A stretch of DNA of 64,000 bases from Mycolicibacterium sarraceniae (GTDB taxonomy: Bacteria; Actinomycetota; Actinomycetes; Mycobacteriales; Mycobacteriaceae). This document shows, piece by piece, positions 9,056 to 18,565 of this stretch; position 1 is the first letter of the stretch, and every line of letters begins with the position of its first letter. The stretch is from NCBI RefSeq assembly GCF_010731875.1, contig NZ_AP022595.1, positions 4,464,001 through 4,528,000 on the forward strand. The letters run 5' to 3'. A program made the position numbers and the translations under genes. The notes under the pieces are model-generated. The model was not told the DNA's origin, did not search any database, and saw only the letters and a program-made list of their open reading frames with translations.

Positions 9056-10704
9056 TTCTCGTACACCCATCGGTCCATATTCCAGCCCGCGCCCCACTTG
9101 GTCGGATTGCCTTCCACCGCATACATCTTCTTGGATGCCAGTACCGTGCGCTGCTGACGGTACAGCGGGAGGGTGGGCATGTCGCCCCACAGAATCGGTG
9201 AACTGTCGCCCAGCAGCCGGGCCTGTTCCTTCGCGTCGGCGGTGACCGCAAGCGCGGAGATGATGCCGTCGATCTGCGGGTTGACATAGCGGGGCAGGTT
9301 GTTGCCGTCGCCGGAGAACAGTGTGTAGGCGTCCAGCGCAGAGGACCCTGTCGAGCCGCTGCCGGTGGCACCGCCGGTGCTGGCCAACAGGACGTCGAGC
9401 TTACCGTCGCGCAAGGTCTGAGGACCTGTCGTGGCCGACGTCGTATCGACGACCGTGATGCCAGCGGCGGCACAGGATTTGGTGATCGCACCGACGGTCG
9501 CCGCCAATCGCGGGTTGGGTGCCTGATAACCGACGCGCACCGTCAGCGGCTGGCCGCCGAGAGCGTCACGGGCGGCGTCAGGATTGGCCGAACCGAACTG
9601 ACCCGCGATCGCGACGCCTTCGATCCCGCTGAACGCGTCATCGCTGGCCGGGTTGAGCCGGACGTTGGAGATCGGCGTCTCGGCGTTCAGCGCGATCAGA
9701 TCGCGCGGGGTGCACAGGGCCACCGCACGCCGGGCCGGCGTCGCCGAAAGGGGGCCGTCCGGCGCGAAGATGAGCTGCTCGATACCGCCGGAGGGCAGCT
9801 CGTGGCGGTCATAGCCGTCCGGCGTGGTCAGGGTGCCCGAGGATCCGGTCGCCACATCGACGACCTGGAAGGTGCCGTTGTTGATTCGGTCCTGTACGTC
9901 AACTCCGCGCGGCCACACCGTGATTCGCTTGGTTATCGGCTTGGCGCCCCACCACCGGTCGTTGGCTGTCAGCACCACCGCCCCTGCCGGCAGCATCGAG
10001 TCGATCTTGTAGGGACCAGCCGAGGGGAACCGCTTGATATCGACACCGGGCTTGAGATCCCACACGGTGTTCCAGGTCTGGGCGATACGGTCGACGGCCG
10101 CCGGGTCATCGCTCTGGATGGCGCGGGTGACGTCCAGGCCGAGCACGTCACCGATGACGTGCGACGGCATCATCGAGGTCGCGGTGAACAGCTGCTGGTA
10201 GTCGACAACGGCACGGCCCGGCAGATAGCTCACCCGCGCCTTCTTCTGGCCCGGCTGGCAGTCGATACCGTCGATGTCGAGGTAACCGGCCCGGCTGGCG
10301 GCATCGAAGGCTGGGAACCGGCCGGACTGCGCGGCCCACGCCAGCACCATGTCGTCACATGTCACCGGCTTGCCGTCGGAATACACGGCCTTGTCGGAGA
10401 TCTGGTAGTCCAGCACCAGCGGGTCCCGGCCGACCACCGATACCGACCCGAAGTCGTGGTCGGCCAGCACCTGCCCGTCAGGACCGTGGAACGTGAAGCC
10501 GGCCAACACCCGGGCGAAAGCCTGCGGGCCGGCTGAGGCCGCACCCGTCACGGTATTGGTGTTGTAGGTGATCAGCATGCCGTCGACGGCGTAGTTGATC
10601 TGATCCGCAGGGCTACCCGAACACGAGGCCAGAACGCTCGACGCGACCACTCCCGCGACGGCCGCCACTGCTACAGCGGCGACGCGATGGCGCCCCACAG
10701 CCAT
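9052..10704 (-). CDS. Peptide/solute ABC transporter substrate-binding lipoprotein
   Basis: A 550-residue family-5 (oligopeptide/dipeptide type) extracellular solute-binding protein. The signal peptide ends in a lipobox VLASC around residues 24-28, so it is a lipid-anchored exported protein. Typical SBP_bac_5 features follow: [16 protein letters not shown] near residue 110, [10 protein letters not shown], and a late LPLYRQQ. No permease or ATPase genes are adjacent; instead it is wedged between secF (six bases upstream) and apt (overlapping), the same arrangement as Rv2585c in M. tuberculosis. The ligand is unknown. It may use a transporter encoded elsewhere or have a non-transport role tied to secretion. 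Confidence 0.87.
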   Translation of the reverse strand: MAVGRHRVAAVAVAAVAGVVASSVLASCSGSPADQINYAVDGMLITYNTNTVTGAASAGPQAFARVLAGFTFHGPDGQVLADHDFGSVSVVGRDPLVLDYQISDKAVYSDGKPVTCDDMVLAWAAQSGRFPAFDAASRAGYLDIDGIDCQPGQKKARVSYLPGRAVVDYQQLFTATSMMPSHVIGDVLGLDVTRAIQSDDPAAVDRIAQTWNTVWDLKPGVDIKRFPSAGPYKIDSMLPAGAVVLTANDRWWGAKPITKRITVWPRGVDVQDRINNGTFQVVDVATGSSGTLTTPDGYDRHELPSGGIEQLIFAPDGPLSATPARRAVALCTPRDLIALNAETPISNVRLNPASDDAFSGIEGVAIAGQFGSANPDAARDALGGQPLTVRVGYQAPNPRLAATVGAITKSCAAAGITVVDTTSATTGPQTLRDGKLDVLLASTGGATGSGSTGSSALDAYTLFSGDGNNLPRYVNPQIDGIISALAVTADAKEQARLLGDSSPILWGDMPTLPLYRQQRTVLASKKMYAVEGNPTKWGAGWNMDRWVYEK

Positions 10705-10710
10705 GGCTCG

Positions 10711-11970
10711 CTATCGCCCTCGGGTGCTGCGTTTGCCGGTTGGCCGGCTTGGCCGGGCTCCCGGCGACGGCTTGTTGCCGACCGTCGGGGTACCGCCGAC
10801 AGTCGCTTCGGCGGGGACCGCATCGGCGGCCTTTTCCAGGTCGACGGCACCGCCGGTGACGACGTCGCCGGCGCTCGCAGCCGGCTTGCGCCGGTTGAGC
10901 ACCCGCCGGGTGTGGGTGCGCACCAGGTCGGTGCGCTCCCGCAGCGACACCAGTAGCGGGGTCGCGAAGAAGATCGACGAGTAGGTTCCGACGATCACAC
11001 CGACCAGCTGGACCAGCGCCAGGTCCATCAGCGTGCCGACGCCGAGCAGCCAGACCGCGACCACGATCAGCGCGAGGATAGGCAGCACCGAGATCAAGCT
11101 GGTGTTGATCGAGCGCATGAAAGTCTGGTTGACCGCGAGGTTGGCCTGTTCGGCGAATGTTCTTCGGGTGGTGTGCTCGAAGGCGTGGGTGTTCTCCTCG
11201 ACTTTGTCGAACACGATGACAGTGTCGTAGAGCGAGAAGCCCAAGATCGTGAGCAGACCGATGACCGTCGCCGGAGTGACCTCGAACCCGACGATCGAAT
11301 ACACCCCAGCCGTGACAACGAGGTCGAACACCAGCGTCAATAGCGCCGAGAGCGCCATGTACCGCTCGTAGCGGAAGGTGATGTAAATGGCTGCCAGGAC
11401 CAGGAACACGCCGAGGGCGATCAGCGCCTTCTTGGTGATCTGGTCACCCCAGGTCTCCGACACGTCCGACTGGCTGATGGATTGCTCACTGGGCTTGCCG
11501 TCCGAACCCGTGGGCTGCAACGCCTCGAACAGGGCACTACCCAGCTTCGCGGACTCTTCGTTGCTCAGCTTCTCCGAGCGGATCTGCAAGGTGGCCGATG
11601 GGCCGTTGCCGACCACGACGACCGATTCCGGGCCGTGCCCCAGCGACTTGCTGTAGACGTCCTCCACCTGCTGGGTGGTGATCACGCCGTTCTGTCCGGC
11701 GGTCGGCAGCGAGATCTTGGTGCCGCCCTCGAAATCGATACCGAACGTGAAACCCTTCACCGCGATGCTCACGATGCAGGCGAGCACGATCAAACCGCTG
11801 ATCGCATACCACATCTTGCGCCGGCCGATGACCTCGAAAGCGCCTGTGCCGGTATAGAGGCGGACGAAGAAACCGTGCTTGGGCGCGCCCGCTGCAGAGG
11901 ATTCCAGATCGGGTGCCTCGACGGCGGCGGACGACGTGTCGTCCGCAGTGTCCTGAATGTCCTTGGCCAT
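10711..11970 (-). CDS. secF: Protein translocase subunit SecF
   Basis: Six-helix membrane subunit of the SecDF complex that uses ion flow to complete Sec-dependent export. 419 residues. The first helix (WYAISGLIVLACIVSIAVKGF) is followed by the conserved GIDFEGGTKI, then a periplasmic domain and five helices, including DTVIVFDKVEEN (helix 4-5 region) and a GVGTLMDLALVQLVGVIVGTYSSIF stretch. The C-terminus is a charged Lys/Arg-rich tail. It starts with ATG 11970, four bases after the secD stop, and is clearly in one operon with secD. Confidence 0.96.
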   Translation of the reverse strand: MAKDIQDTADDTSSAAVEAPDLESSAAGAPKHGFFVRLYTGTGAFEVIGRRKMWYAISGLIVLACIVSIAVKGFTFGIDFEGGTKISLPTAGQNGVITTQQVEDVYSKSLGHGPESVVVVGNGPSATLQIRSEKLSNEESAKLGSALFEALQPTGSDGKPSEQSISQSDVSETWGDQITKKALIALGVFLVLAAIYITFRYERYMALSALLTLVFDLVVTAGVYSIVGFEVTPATVIGLLTILGFSLYDTVIVFDKVEENTHAFEHTTRRTFAEQANLAVNQTFMRSINTSLISVLPILALIVVAVWLLGVGTLMDLALVQLVGVIVGTYSSIFFATPLLVSLRERTDLVRTHTRRVLNRRKPAASAGDVVTGGAVDLEKAADAVPAEATVGGTPTVGNKPSPGARPSRPTGKRSTRGR

Positions 11971-11974
11971 GGAT

Positions 11975-13921
11975 CTACCCCCGTCCCGTCGCTGTTTGGG
12001 CCGCTCGGCGTTCTCGGGCGATCTGTTGTACCGCGCCGAGACCGTTCAGGGCCGGCTTAGCCATGGTGGGCGACTTCGATGCCAGGTACACCAGTGGCCA
12101 GGTCACGAGGAACACTACGACAACGTCGAGGATCGTGGTCAGGCCCAGGGTGAACGCGAAGCCCTTCACCTGACCGACGGCCAGGAAGTACAGCACCGCG
12201 GCGGCCAGGAATGTCACCGCGTTACCGGACAGAATGGTCTTACGAGCGCGCGCCCAACCTCGAGGTACCGCCGAGCGGAACGAACGCCCTTCGCGGATCT
12301 CATCTTTGATGCGTTCGAAAAACACCACGAACGAGTCGGCGGTGGTGCCGATACCGATGATCAGACCGGCGATACCGGCAAGGTCGAGGGTGTAGTTGAT
12401 GTATCGCCCGAGTAGCACCAGGATGCCGAACACCATAGCGCCTGAGGCCACCAGCGAGAGCGCCGTCAGCAAGCCCAGCACGCGGTAGTACAGCAGCGAG
12501 TACAACAACACCAGCGCCAAACCGATGGCACCTGCGATCAGGCCGGCCTTCAGTGACGCCAATCCCAGTGTCGCCGAGACAGTTTCGGCCTCTGAGGATT
12601 CGAAGGACAGCGGTAGCGAACCATATTTCAAGACGTTGGCCAGCTGCTTGGCGCTATCGGCGGTGAACGGCGGGTTGCCGCCGCTGATCTGGGTGCGTCC
12701 ACCGGGAATAGCTTCCCGAATCTGCGGGGCCGAGACCACCTCCGAGTCCAGCGTGAACGCCGTCTGTGTGCCGATGTTCGCGGCGGTGAAGTCCGCCCAC
12801 GTGGTGGCGGCCTGGTCCTTGAACGTCAGGTCGACGACGTAGGCGCCGCTCTGGTTGTCCAGCCCGGACGTGGCGTCCTTGATCTGATCGCCGCTGATGA
12901 TCGACTTGTCCAGTACATAGATGTACTTGTGATCCTCCGAGCAGGCGACGAGCGGCAGGTTCGGGTCGTCATTGCCGGCCAGGATGTCGGGCTGGTCGCA
13001 CTTGCCCGCCATGTATTGCACGGCGATCAGCAGCAGGTTCTGGTTGGTGCTCTGGCGCAGTTCCTTCTCGAACTGGATGCGCGCCGCGAGGTCCTTACGC
13101 GGATCCGGCGGGCCGGGCGCGGGCGCGCCTGGTGCAGGCGCTCCGGGTGCGGGTGCTCCGGCGGCCGGCGGAGCCGGCTCTCCGGGAGCGGGCGCCGGTT
13201 CCGGCGCGGGCGGGGCCGGCGACGGCGCCGGCTCGGCCGGGTACGGACGCGGCTGCGGTGCCGGAGCCGGGTTGGCCGGCTCGGATGCGGGTGCCTCGCC
13301 GCTACCGGATGCGGGTGCCTCGGCGCCACCGGATGCGGGTGCCTCGGCGCCACCGGGTGCGGGTGCCTCGGCGCCACCGGGTGCGGGTGCCTCGGCGCCA
13401 CCGGGTGCGGGTGCCTCGGCGCCACCGGGTGCGGGTTCCCCCCCGGGCGCGGGTGCACCGGCCGGCGGTGCGCCAGCTGGCGCGGGCCCCGCACCTGGCT
13501 TGACCCCCGCGGCCTGCATCTGCTGCTTGATGGCCTCGATCGGGATCGGCTGGCCGATCACGGGGCGGATGAACAGCCGCGCGGTCTGGCCGAGGTTGCG
13601 GGCCTCATTGCCGTCGTTTCCCGGAACGGTGATGACGAGGTTGTCGCCGTCGATCACGACCTCGGAGCCGGAGACGCCGAGACCGTTGACGCGGGCGGCA
13701 ATGATCTGCTGGGCCTGGTTCAGCGCATCGCGGGTGGGCTTGGAGCCGTCCGGGGTGCGCGCGGTCAGCGTGACGCGAGTGCCACCCTGCAGGTCAATGC
13801 CCAGTTTCGGGCTGGCGTGTTTGTCCCCGGTCAGGAATACGAGGAGGTAGACCCCGATAAGCAGGACCAGGAACAGCGCCAGCCAGCGGTAGGGATGCAC
13901 CGGCGCCGAAGACGATGCCAC
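11975..13921 (-). CDS. secD: Protein translocase subunit SecD
   Basis: SecDF subunit: a first helix, a large periplasmic domain ([17 protein letters not shown] motif), then five helices with the conserved [19 protein letters not shown]. 648 residues. It is longer than many orthologues because a Pro/Ala/Gly/Glu repeat tract (about residues 150-270) interrupts the periplasmic P1 region. The GTG start at 13921 has an AGGAG RBS nine bases upstream. Order yajC, secD, secF is the usual one; yajC ends 110 bases upstream. Confidence 0.96.
   Translation of the reverse strand: MASSSAPVHPYRWLALFLVLLIGVYLLVFLTGDKHASPKLGIDLQGGTRVTLTARTPDGSKPTRDALNQAQQIIAARVNGLGVSGSEVVIDGDNLVITVPGNDGNEARNLGQTARLFIRPVIGQPIPIEAIKQQMQAAGVKPGAGPAPAGAPPAGAPAPGGEPAPGGAEAPAPGGAEAPAPGGAEAPAPGGAEAPASGGAEAPASGSGEAPASEPANPAPAPQPRPYPAEPAPSPAPPAPEPAPAPGEPAPPAAGAPAPGAPAPGAPAPGPPDPRKDLAARIQFEKELRQSTNQNLLLIAVQYMAGKCDQPDILAGNDDPNLPLVACSEDHKYIYVLDKSIISGDQIKDATSGLDNQSGAYVVDLTFKDQAATTWADFTAANIGTQTAFTLDSEVVSAPQIREAIPGGRTQISGGNPPFTADSAKQLANVLKYGSLPLSFESSEAETVSATLGLASLKAGLIAGAIGLALVLLYSLLYYRVLGLLTALSLVASGAMVFGILVLLGRYINYTLDLAGIAGLIIGIGTTADSFVVFFERIKDEIREGRSFRSAVPRGWARARKTILSGNAVTFLAAAVLYFLAVGQVKGFAFTLGLTTILDVVVVFLVTWPLVYLASKSPTMAKPALNGLGAVQQIARERRAAQTATGRG
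13284..13437 (-). repeat. In-frame tandem repeat inside secD (24-bp unit, GGAEAPAP)
   Basis: About six copies of a 24-base unit, each encoding GGAEAPAP or the Ser-containing variant GGAEAPAS. The central copies are nearly identical in sequence and the flanking ones have diverged, which suggests recent slippage expansion. The coding frame is kept, so the tract lengthens a flexible linker in the periplasmic domain. Confidence 0.9.
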
Positions 13922-14031
13922 GTTGTTGTCACTCCTAGGTTTTGTGCCGCGTCCCGCTAGGTCGTAATGCCGCGTCCCGCGTACGCGGTCCTCTCAACTC
14001 CCGCTAGAGGGTACGTGGTGTGCCTGGCGGT

Positions 14032-14376
14032 TCAGTCTCTGGTGAGACGGTCCGCGTCGCTGCCGGTGATCTCGGTGGCCCCCGATGGGATGTCCTCGGC
14101 GTCGTCAGCCACGGCCGCATCGTCCTCGATGCGCTCACGAACCGCGAGCTTCATCCAGGTGGTCACCACACCCGGAGCGATCTCCAGGTCGACGGTGTCG
14201 TCGGTGATCCCGGTGATGGTGGCGCGCAGGCCGGAGGTAGTCCACACCTCATCGCCGACGACCAGCGACTCGTGCAGGTCGATCGTGGCCTGCATGGCCT
14301 TGCGCTGGCGCCGGGACGCGAAATACATAAATCCGCCCATGATGACGATCAAGGGCAGGAAGACGAGCAGGTCCAT
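14032..14376 (-). CDS. yajC: Sec translocon accessory protein YajC
   Basis: A 114-residue protein with a single N-terminal membrane helix (LLVFLPLIVIMGGFMYFAS) followed by the YajC hallmark RRQRKAMQ and the cytoplasmic segment LVVGDEVWTTSGLRATITGITDDTVDLEIAPGV. It associates with SecDF in the inner membrane. The tail is acidic. It lies upstream of secD on the same strand with about 110 bases between, consistent with the yajC-secD-secF transcription unit. Confidence 0.94.
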   Translation of the reverse strand: MDLLVFLPLIVIMGGFMYFASRRQRKAMQATIDLHESLVVGDEVWTTSGLRATITGITDDTVDLEIAPGVVTTWMKLAVRERIEDDAAVADDAEDIPSGATEITGSDADRLTRD

Positions 14377-14507
14377 GGCGGCTCGATTCTTTCGTATCGG
14401 GTGCTGGGTGAGCGCTCCGCGACCGTCCGGTCACGCGCTACATAGCTGCACAGTCTGCCATTGTCCCGGCTCGCCGCCGACCGGCACCGTCAATGGAAGA
14501 TGGTCGG

Positions 14508-15197
14508 ATGGACCTGATCGACACCCTGCGCAGCACCGGCTCGGTGCGCGATTTCACCGATGAGCCGGTCGACGACGCCGCCCTGACCCGCATTCTAGAC
14601 ACCGCGCGATTCGCCCCCAGCGGCGCCAATGCGCAGGCCTGGCGCGTGGTGGTGGTCAAGGACCGCGCGATCCGATCCCGTCTGCGTGACCTCTATCTGA
14701 CGCCCTGGGGCGAGTACCTAACGTTGACCGCGGCCGGGCTGCGCCCGTGGTCGCCGGTCAACGACCGTGACGAGGAGGCGGCCGCGCTGGCCGCCGCGGC
14801 CGACGCCGACGCCGTCGTCGTCGGCGGAATGGCCGCGCACCTCGACGAGGTCCCGGTGCTGCTGGCGGTGTTCGCCGATCTGTCCCAGCTGGCCGCTGTG
14901 GATCGAGACCTCGATCGCTATTCGCTGGCCGGCGGCGCGTCGGTCTATCCGTTCGCGTGGAGCATCCTGCTGGCCGCTCGGGCCGAAGGCCTCGCCGGGG
15001 TGCTGACCACCATGCTCATCCGGGCCGAAGACGAGGTGAAACAGCTGCTGGGCGCCGGCGACCCGCTGGTGCTGGCGGCTGTGATCGCCCTCGGTCACCC
15101 GGTGCGCCAGCCCCGTCGGCTGACCCGCCAACCCGTCGCATCGTTCACCACGGTCGACCGGATCGACGGTGAGACATTCGCGCCCGACCCCGACTAG
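14508..15197 (+). CDS. Nitroreductase-family FMN oxidoreductase
   Basis: About 229 residues. The N-terminus (DLIDTLRSTGSVRDFTDEPVDDAALTRILDTARFAPSGANAQAWRVVVVKD) is the FMN-binding opening of the nitroreductase fold, with the SxR and PSGxNxQxW elements in place. Later GGASVYPFAWSILLAARAEGLAG and the VLAAVIALGHPVRQPRRLTR region complete it. It probably reduces a nitro, quinone or enone substrate with NAD(P)H, but the substrate cannot be told. The start is ATG 14508; an in-frame ATG at 14493 would add five residues. It is transcribed away from yajC. Confidence 0.88.
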   Translation: MDLIDTLRSTGSVRDFTDEPVDDAALTRILDTARFAPSGANAQAWRVVVVKDRAIRSRLRDLYLTPWGEYLTLTAAGLRPWSPVNDRDEEAAALAAAADADAVVVGGMAAHLDEVPVLLAVFADLSQLAAVDRDLDRYSLAGGASVYPFAWSILLAARAEGLAGVLTTMLIRAEDEVKQLLGAGDPLVLAAVIALGHPVRQPRRLTRQPVASFTTVDRIDGETFAPDPD

Positions 15198-15206
15198 ACA
15201 CCAACC

Positions 15207-15243
15207 GATTACGTCGATTTTGCCTCCATCGACCGACGTAATC
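15207..15243. promoter_or_regulatory. Long interrupted palindrome upstream of gabT
   Basis: Perfect 10-base arms GATTACGTCG (15207-15216) and CGACGTAATC (15234-15243) are separated by 17 bases; a second nested pair, GTCGAT/ATCGAC, lies at 15213-15218 and 15228-15233. It sits just after the nitroreductase stop and 108 bases before the gabT start. It could be an operator for the gabT-dehydrogenase pair or the terminator hairpin of the nitroreductase gene, but there is no T-run after it. Confidence 0.5.
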
Positions 15244-15351
15244 CACTATTCATCACGCCCTGGAACCGGGTTTTCCGTTGCGTCGCGCTATCACCCGACT
15301 AGGCTCGGATGGCCCGCCGCGTCCGTGCCACCGTCGTCTAGGAGAACAGAA

Positions 15352-16692
15352 GTGCCCACCCCCGAGCAGAGCCGCAAACTCGTCACCGACATCCCCGGCC
15401 CCGCATCCCTCGAGCTGTCCAAACGTCGCGTCGCCGCGGTGTCACACGGTGTCGGCGTCACGATGCCGATCTACGCCGCACGCGCCGGCGGCGGGATCAT
15501 CGAGGACGTCGACGGCAACCGGCTGATCGACCTGGGGTCCGGGATCGCCGTCACCACGATCGGCAATTCCTCACCGCGGGTGGTCGAAGCGGTGCGCGCG
15601 CAGGTCGCCGACTTCACCCACACCTGCTTCATGGTGACGCCGTACGAGGAGTACATCGCCGTCGCCGAACACCTCAACCGCCTCACTCCCGGCTCATACG
15701 AGAAGCGGTCCGCGCTGTTCAACTCCGGTGCCGAGGCAGTCGAGAATGCGATCAAGATCGCCCGCGCCTACACCCGCAAGACCGCGGTGGTGGCCTTCGA
15801 TCACGCGTACCACGGGCGCACCAACCTGACGATGGCGCTGACCGCCAAGTCCATGCCCTACAAGAGCGGCTTCGGCCCGTTCGCGCCCGAGGTGTACCGC
15901 GCCCCGATGTCCTACCCGTTCCGCGACGGCCTCATCGACAAGGAATGGGCCACCGACGGTGAATTGGCGGCCGAGCGGGCGTTGACGGTGATCGACAAGC
16001 AGATCGGTGCGGCCAACCTGGCCGCGATCGTCATCGAACCGATCCAGGGTGAGGGCGGTTTCATCGTCCCCGCACCCGGGTTCCTGCCGGCGCTGCGGGC
16101 CTGGTGCTCCGAGAACAACGTCGTGTTCATCGCCGACGAAGTGCAGACCGGGTTCGCCCGCACCGGCTCGATGTTCGCCTGCGAGGACGAGGGCATCGAA
16201 CCGGACCTGATCGTGACCGCCAAAGGTATCGCCGACGGCCTGCCGCTGGCGGCGGTGACCGGGCGCGCCGAGGTCATGGACGCCCCGCATGTCAGCGGGC
16301 TCGGCGGCACCTACGGCGGTAACCCGGTGGCCTGCGCGGCCGCACTGGCCACCATCGAGACCATCGAGCTCGACGGGCTGGTGGCCCGCGCCAAACAGAT
16401 CGAAGCGCTGATGAAGGACAAGCTCGGCCGGATCCAGGCCGACGACGACCGCATCGGCGATGTCCGCGGCCGCGGCGCGATGATTGCCGTCGAGTTGGTG
16501 AAATCCGGTACCGGAGAGCCAGATCCGGACCTCACCAAGAACCTGGCGGCCAAGGCGCACGCCGAGGGTGTGCTGGTGCTGACCTGTGGCACGTTCGGCA
16601 ATGTGCTGCGCTTCCTGCCGCCGTTGACGATCAGTGACGAGCTGCTGCTCGAAGGCCTCGGGGTGCTGGCCGACATTCTCCGCGAGCTCTGA
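15352..16692 (+). CDS. gabT: 4-aminobutyrate aminotransferase
   Basis: PLP-dependent class III aminotransferase moving the amino group of GABA to 2-oxoglutarate, giving succinate semialdehyde. 446 residues from the GTG at 15352, which has an AGGAGAAC RBS. Conserved elements include NSGAEAVENAIKIAR, FDHAYHGRTNLTMALT, the cofactor-binding FIADEVQTGFARTG and the PLP lysine in LIVTAKGIADGLPLAAV. It is 11 bases from the next gene, a putative aminobutyraldehyde dehydrogenase, so the two probably act in one route from putrescine through 4-aminobutanal and GABA. As I recall, gabT also neighbours the carboxylic acid reductase gene in M. tuberculosis. Confidence 0.92.
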   Translation: MPTPEQSRKLVTDIPGPASLELSKRRVAAVSHGVGVTMPIYAARAGGGIIEDVDGNRLIDLGSGIAVTTIGNSSPRVVEAVRAQVADFTHTCFMVTPYEEYIAVAEHLNRLTPGSYEKRSALFNSGAEAVENAIKIARAYTRKTAVVAFDHAYHGRTNLTMALTAKSMPYKSGFGPFAPEVYRAPMSYPFRDGLIDKEWATDGELAAERALTVIDKQIGAANLAAIVIEPIQGEGGFIVPAPGFLPALRAWCSENNVVFIADEVQTGFARTGSMFACEDEGIEPDLIVTAKGIADGLPLAAVTGRAEVMDAPHVSGLGGTYGGNPVACAAALATIETIELDGLVARAKQIEALMKDKLGRIQADDDRIGDVRGRGAMIAVELVKSGTGEPDPDLTKNLAAKAHAEGVLVLTCGTFGNVLRFLPPLTISDELLLEGLGVLADILREL

Positions 16693-16703
16693 GGCGAACC
16701 GGG

Positions 16704-18137
16704 ATGGCAGACGTCAAGAATTTCATCAACGGCGAGCTCGTCGACTCGGTCAGCGGTGGCACCATGGCGATAGTCGACCCCTCCACGGGTGAAAAGTACG
16801 GCACCGCGCCGATTTCCCACGAGCAGGATATCGACAACGCGTATGCGGCAGCCAGCGCGGCGTTTGCCGACTGGAAACGCACCACCCCGTCACATCGACA
16901 GAAAGCGCTGCTGGCTTTCGCCGATGATGTCGAAAAGGCGGCCGCTGATCTGGTCGCCGCCGAGGGGCGCAACACCGGCAAGCCCAATCATGTGACGGCG
17001 GCCGAGGAGATTCCTCCGATGGTCGACCAGATCCGGTTCTTCGCCGGTGCGGCACGGATTTTGGAGGGCAAATCGGCCGGCGAGTATCTGGTCGGCCACA
17101 CCTCGTGGATCCGCCGCGAGCCGGTCGGAGTAATCGGCCAGGTCGCCCCGTGGAACTACCCGATGATGATGGCGATCTGGAAGTTCGCTCCGGCGATCGC
17201 GGCGGGCAACACCGTTGTGCTCAAGCCGAGCGACACCACCCCGGTGACCACCGTGATGCTGGCCGAGATCGCCGCCAGGCATTTCGGGCCCGGTGTGCTC
17301 AACGTCGTGTGCGGCGACCGGGTGACCGGCGCCGCCGTCGTCGCGCATCCGACGCCGCAGATGGTGTCGATCACCGGATCGGTCGCCGCCGGCCGCGCGG
17401 TCGCGGTCAGTGCGGGCGGCCATCTCAAGCGCACTCACCTCGAATTGGGCGGTAAGGCACCGGTCATCGTGTTCGATGACGCCGATATCGCCACCGCCGC
17501 AGAGGGAATCGCGACGGCCGGCTACTTCAACGCCGGGCAGGACTGCACCGCGGCCACCCGGGTGCTGGCTCGCGCCGGCGTCGCCGAGGAGCTAACGGCC
17601 GCGCTGGCCGAACAGGCCAAGGGCGCGGCCACCACATTCGGCCGGGCGGCCGATGACGAGGACGCCTGGGTGCCGCCGGTCAACAATCCCAATCAGCTCG
17701 ACCGGGTGCTCGGTTTCCTGGCCGATGTGCCGTCGCATGCCACGGTGGCCGCCGGCGGAAACCGTCAGGGCGACAAGGGTTTCTACATCGAGCCGACGGT
17801 AATCGGCGGTTTGCGGCAGGATGACCGTCAGGTGCAGGAGGAGATCTTCGGGCCGGTGATCACCGTGCAGTCGTTCGCCGACGAAGACGAGGCTATTCGC
17901 TGGGCCAACGGCACCGAGTACGGTCTGGCGTCCTCGGTGTGGACGAAGGACATCTCCCGCGCGATCCGGGTGTCCAATGCGCTGGACTTCGGCTGCGTGT
18001 GGATCAACACCCATATCCCGCTGGTCGCCGAGATGCCGCACGGCGGCTATAAGGCCTCAGGCCACGGCAAGGATCTGTCGATGTACGGCTTCGAGGACTA
18101 CACGCGCATCAAGCACGTGATGGCTTACACGGGCTGA
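16704..18137 (+). CDS. Gamma-aminobutyraldehyde-type aldehyde dehydrogenase
   Basis: A 477-residue NAD(P)-dependent aldehyde dehydrogenase. Visible features: GQVAPWNYPMMM at the cofactor site, SITGSVAAGRAV, the general-base Glu247 in LELGGK and the catalytic Cys281 in NAGQDC. EEIFGPVITV and KDLSMYGFEDYTRIKHVM at the C-terminus resemble aminobutyraldehyde/betaine aldehyde dehydrogenases (PatD/PuuC-like). The position directly after gabT supports oxidation of 4-aminobutanal to GABA; other omega-amino or aliphatic aldehydes are possible. Its last 29 bases overlap the 3' end of a minus-strand P450 fragment. Confidence 0.85.
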   Translation: MADVKNFINGELVDSVSGGTMAIVDPSTGEKYGTAPISHEQDIDNAYAAASAAFADWKRTTPSHRQKALLAFADDVEKAAADLVAAEGRNTGKPNHVTAAEEIPPMVDQIRFFAGAARILEGKSAGEYLVGHTSWIRREPVGVIGQVAPWNYPMMMAIWKFAPAIAAGNTVVLKPSDTTPVTTVMLAEIAARHFGPGVLNVVCGDRVTGAAVVAHPTPQMVSITGSVAAGRAVAVSAGGHLKRTHLELGGKAPVIVFDDADIATAAEGIATAGYFNAGQDCTAATRVLARAGVAEELTAALAEQAKGAATTFGRAADDEDAWVPPVNNPNQLDRVLGFLADVPSHATVAAGGNRQGDKGFYIEPTVIGGLRQDDRQVQEEIFGPVITVQSFADEDEAIRWANGTEYGLASSVWTKDISRAIRVSNALDFGCVWINTHIPLVAEMPHGGYKASGHGKDLSMYGFEDYTRIKHVMAYTG

Positions 18138-18474
18138 GTTCGTCCTGAGGTTTCGCCACGAGGTCGGCGACGCGCCCGCGGATCTCGTCGTCGGTCAAGC
18201 CCTGCGCGATCAGCCGGCTCATCTCATCGTCGGCCGGCCTGACGCACCGTCCGGCGACGAGCACGTCCACGTAGGAGTTCAGTTCTTCGACCGCGCGGGT
18301 GTCCGGCAGCTCGTCGGCCCAGCGCCAGAACAGCACCCAGTCGTCGTGCGGCACACCCAAAGTCGCGCACACATCGGCGATCCGGACGAACTCGTGGTCG
18401 GCACTGAACATTGCGGTCATGTGTTCCACTGTGGCCCGGAAGCCACGCAACGCCATCGGGTTTGTGGCGCACAT
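18109..18474 (-). pseudogene. Cytochrome P450 internal fragment
   Basis: A 121-codon frame that contains FVRIADVCATLGVPHDDWVLFWRWADELPDTRAVEELNSYVDVLVAGRCVRPADDEMSRLIAQGLTDDEIRGRVADLV. This matches the middle of actinobacterial P450s (helices D to G: 'LGvPxxDWxLFxxWAD', 'ELNAYVDxLVAxRCxRPxDDLLSxLI'). The I-helix acid-Thr motif, the ExxR motif and the heme Cys loop are all absent, so it cannot bind heme. The frame then runs into the end of the dehydrogenase gene. Probable relic left by deletions at both ends. Confidence 0.6.
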
Positions 18475-18496
18475 CGCACAGTGATCTCTCTTACCC

Positions 18497-18536
18497 AAGA
18501 ACCCACCCGCCGTGCATCGACGGCGGGTGGGTTCTT
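18497..18536. terminator. Strong hairpin, probable terminator
   Basis: A perfect 16-base-pair stem (AAGAACCCACCCGCCG paired with CGGCGGGTGGGTTCTT) closes an 8-base loop. It lies 29 bases beyond the stop of the small minus-strand gene at 18566-18775 and ahead of the P450 fragment. There is no long T-run, as is common for mycobacterial terminators. It may also stop transcripts from the gabT side. Confidence 0.7.
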
Positions 18537-18565
18537 TGCACGCGAGCCCTCCCCGACTCGCGCGG

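Noticed and set aside
13284..13437. CRISPR array
   Set aside because: The 24-base units are contiguous without spacers and keep the secD reading frame.
12929..13960. 343-codon plus-strand frame over secD with CGCLGATG repeats
   Set aside because: The repeats mirror the secD GGAEAPAP tract; secD itself is certain from its membrane motifs.
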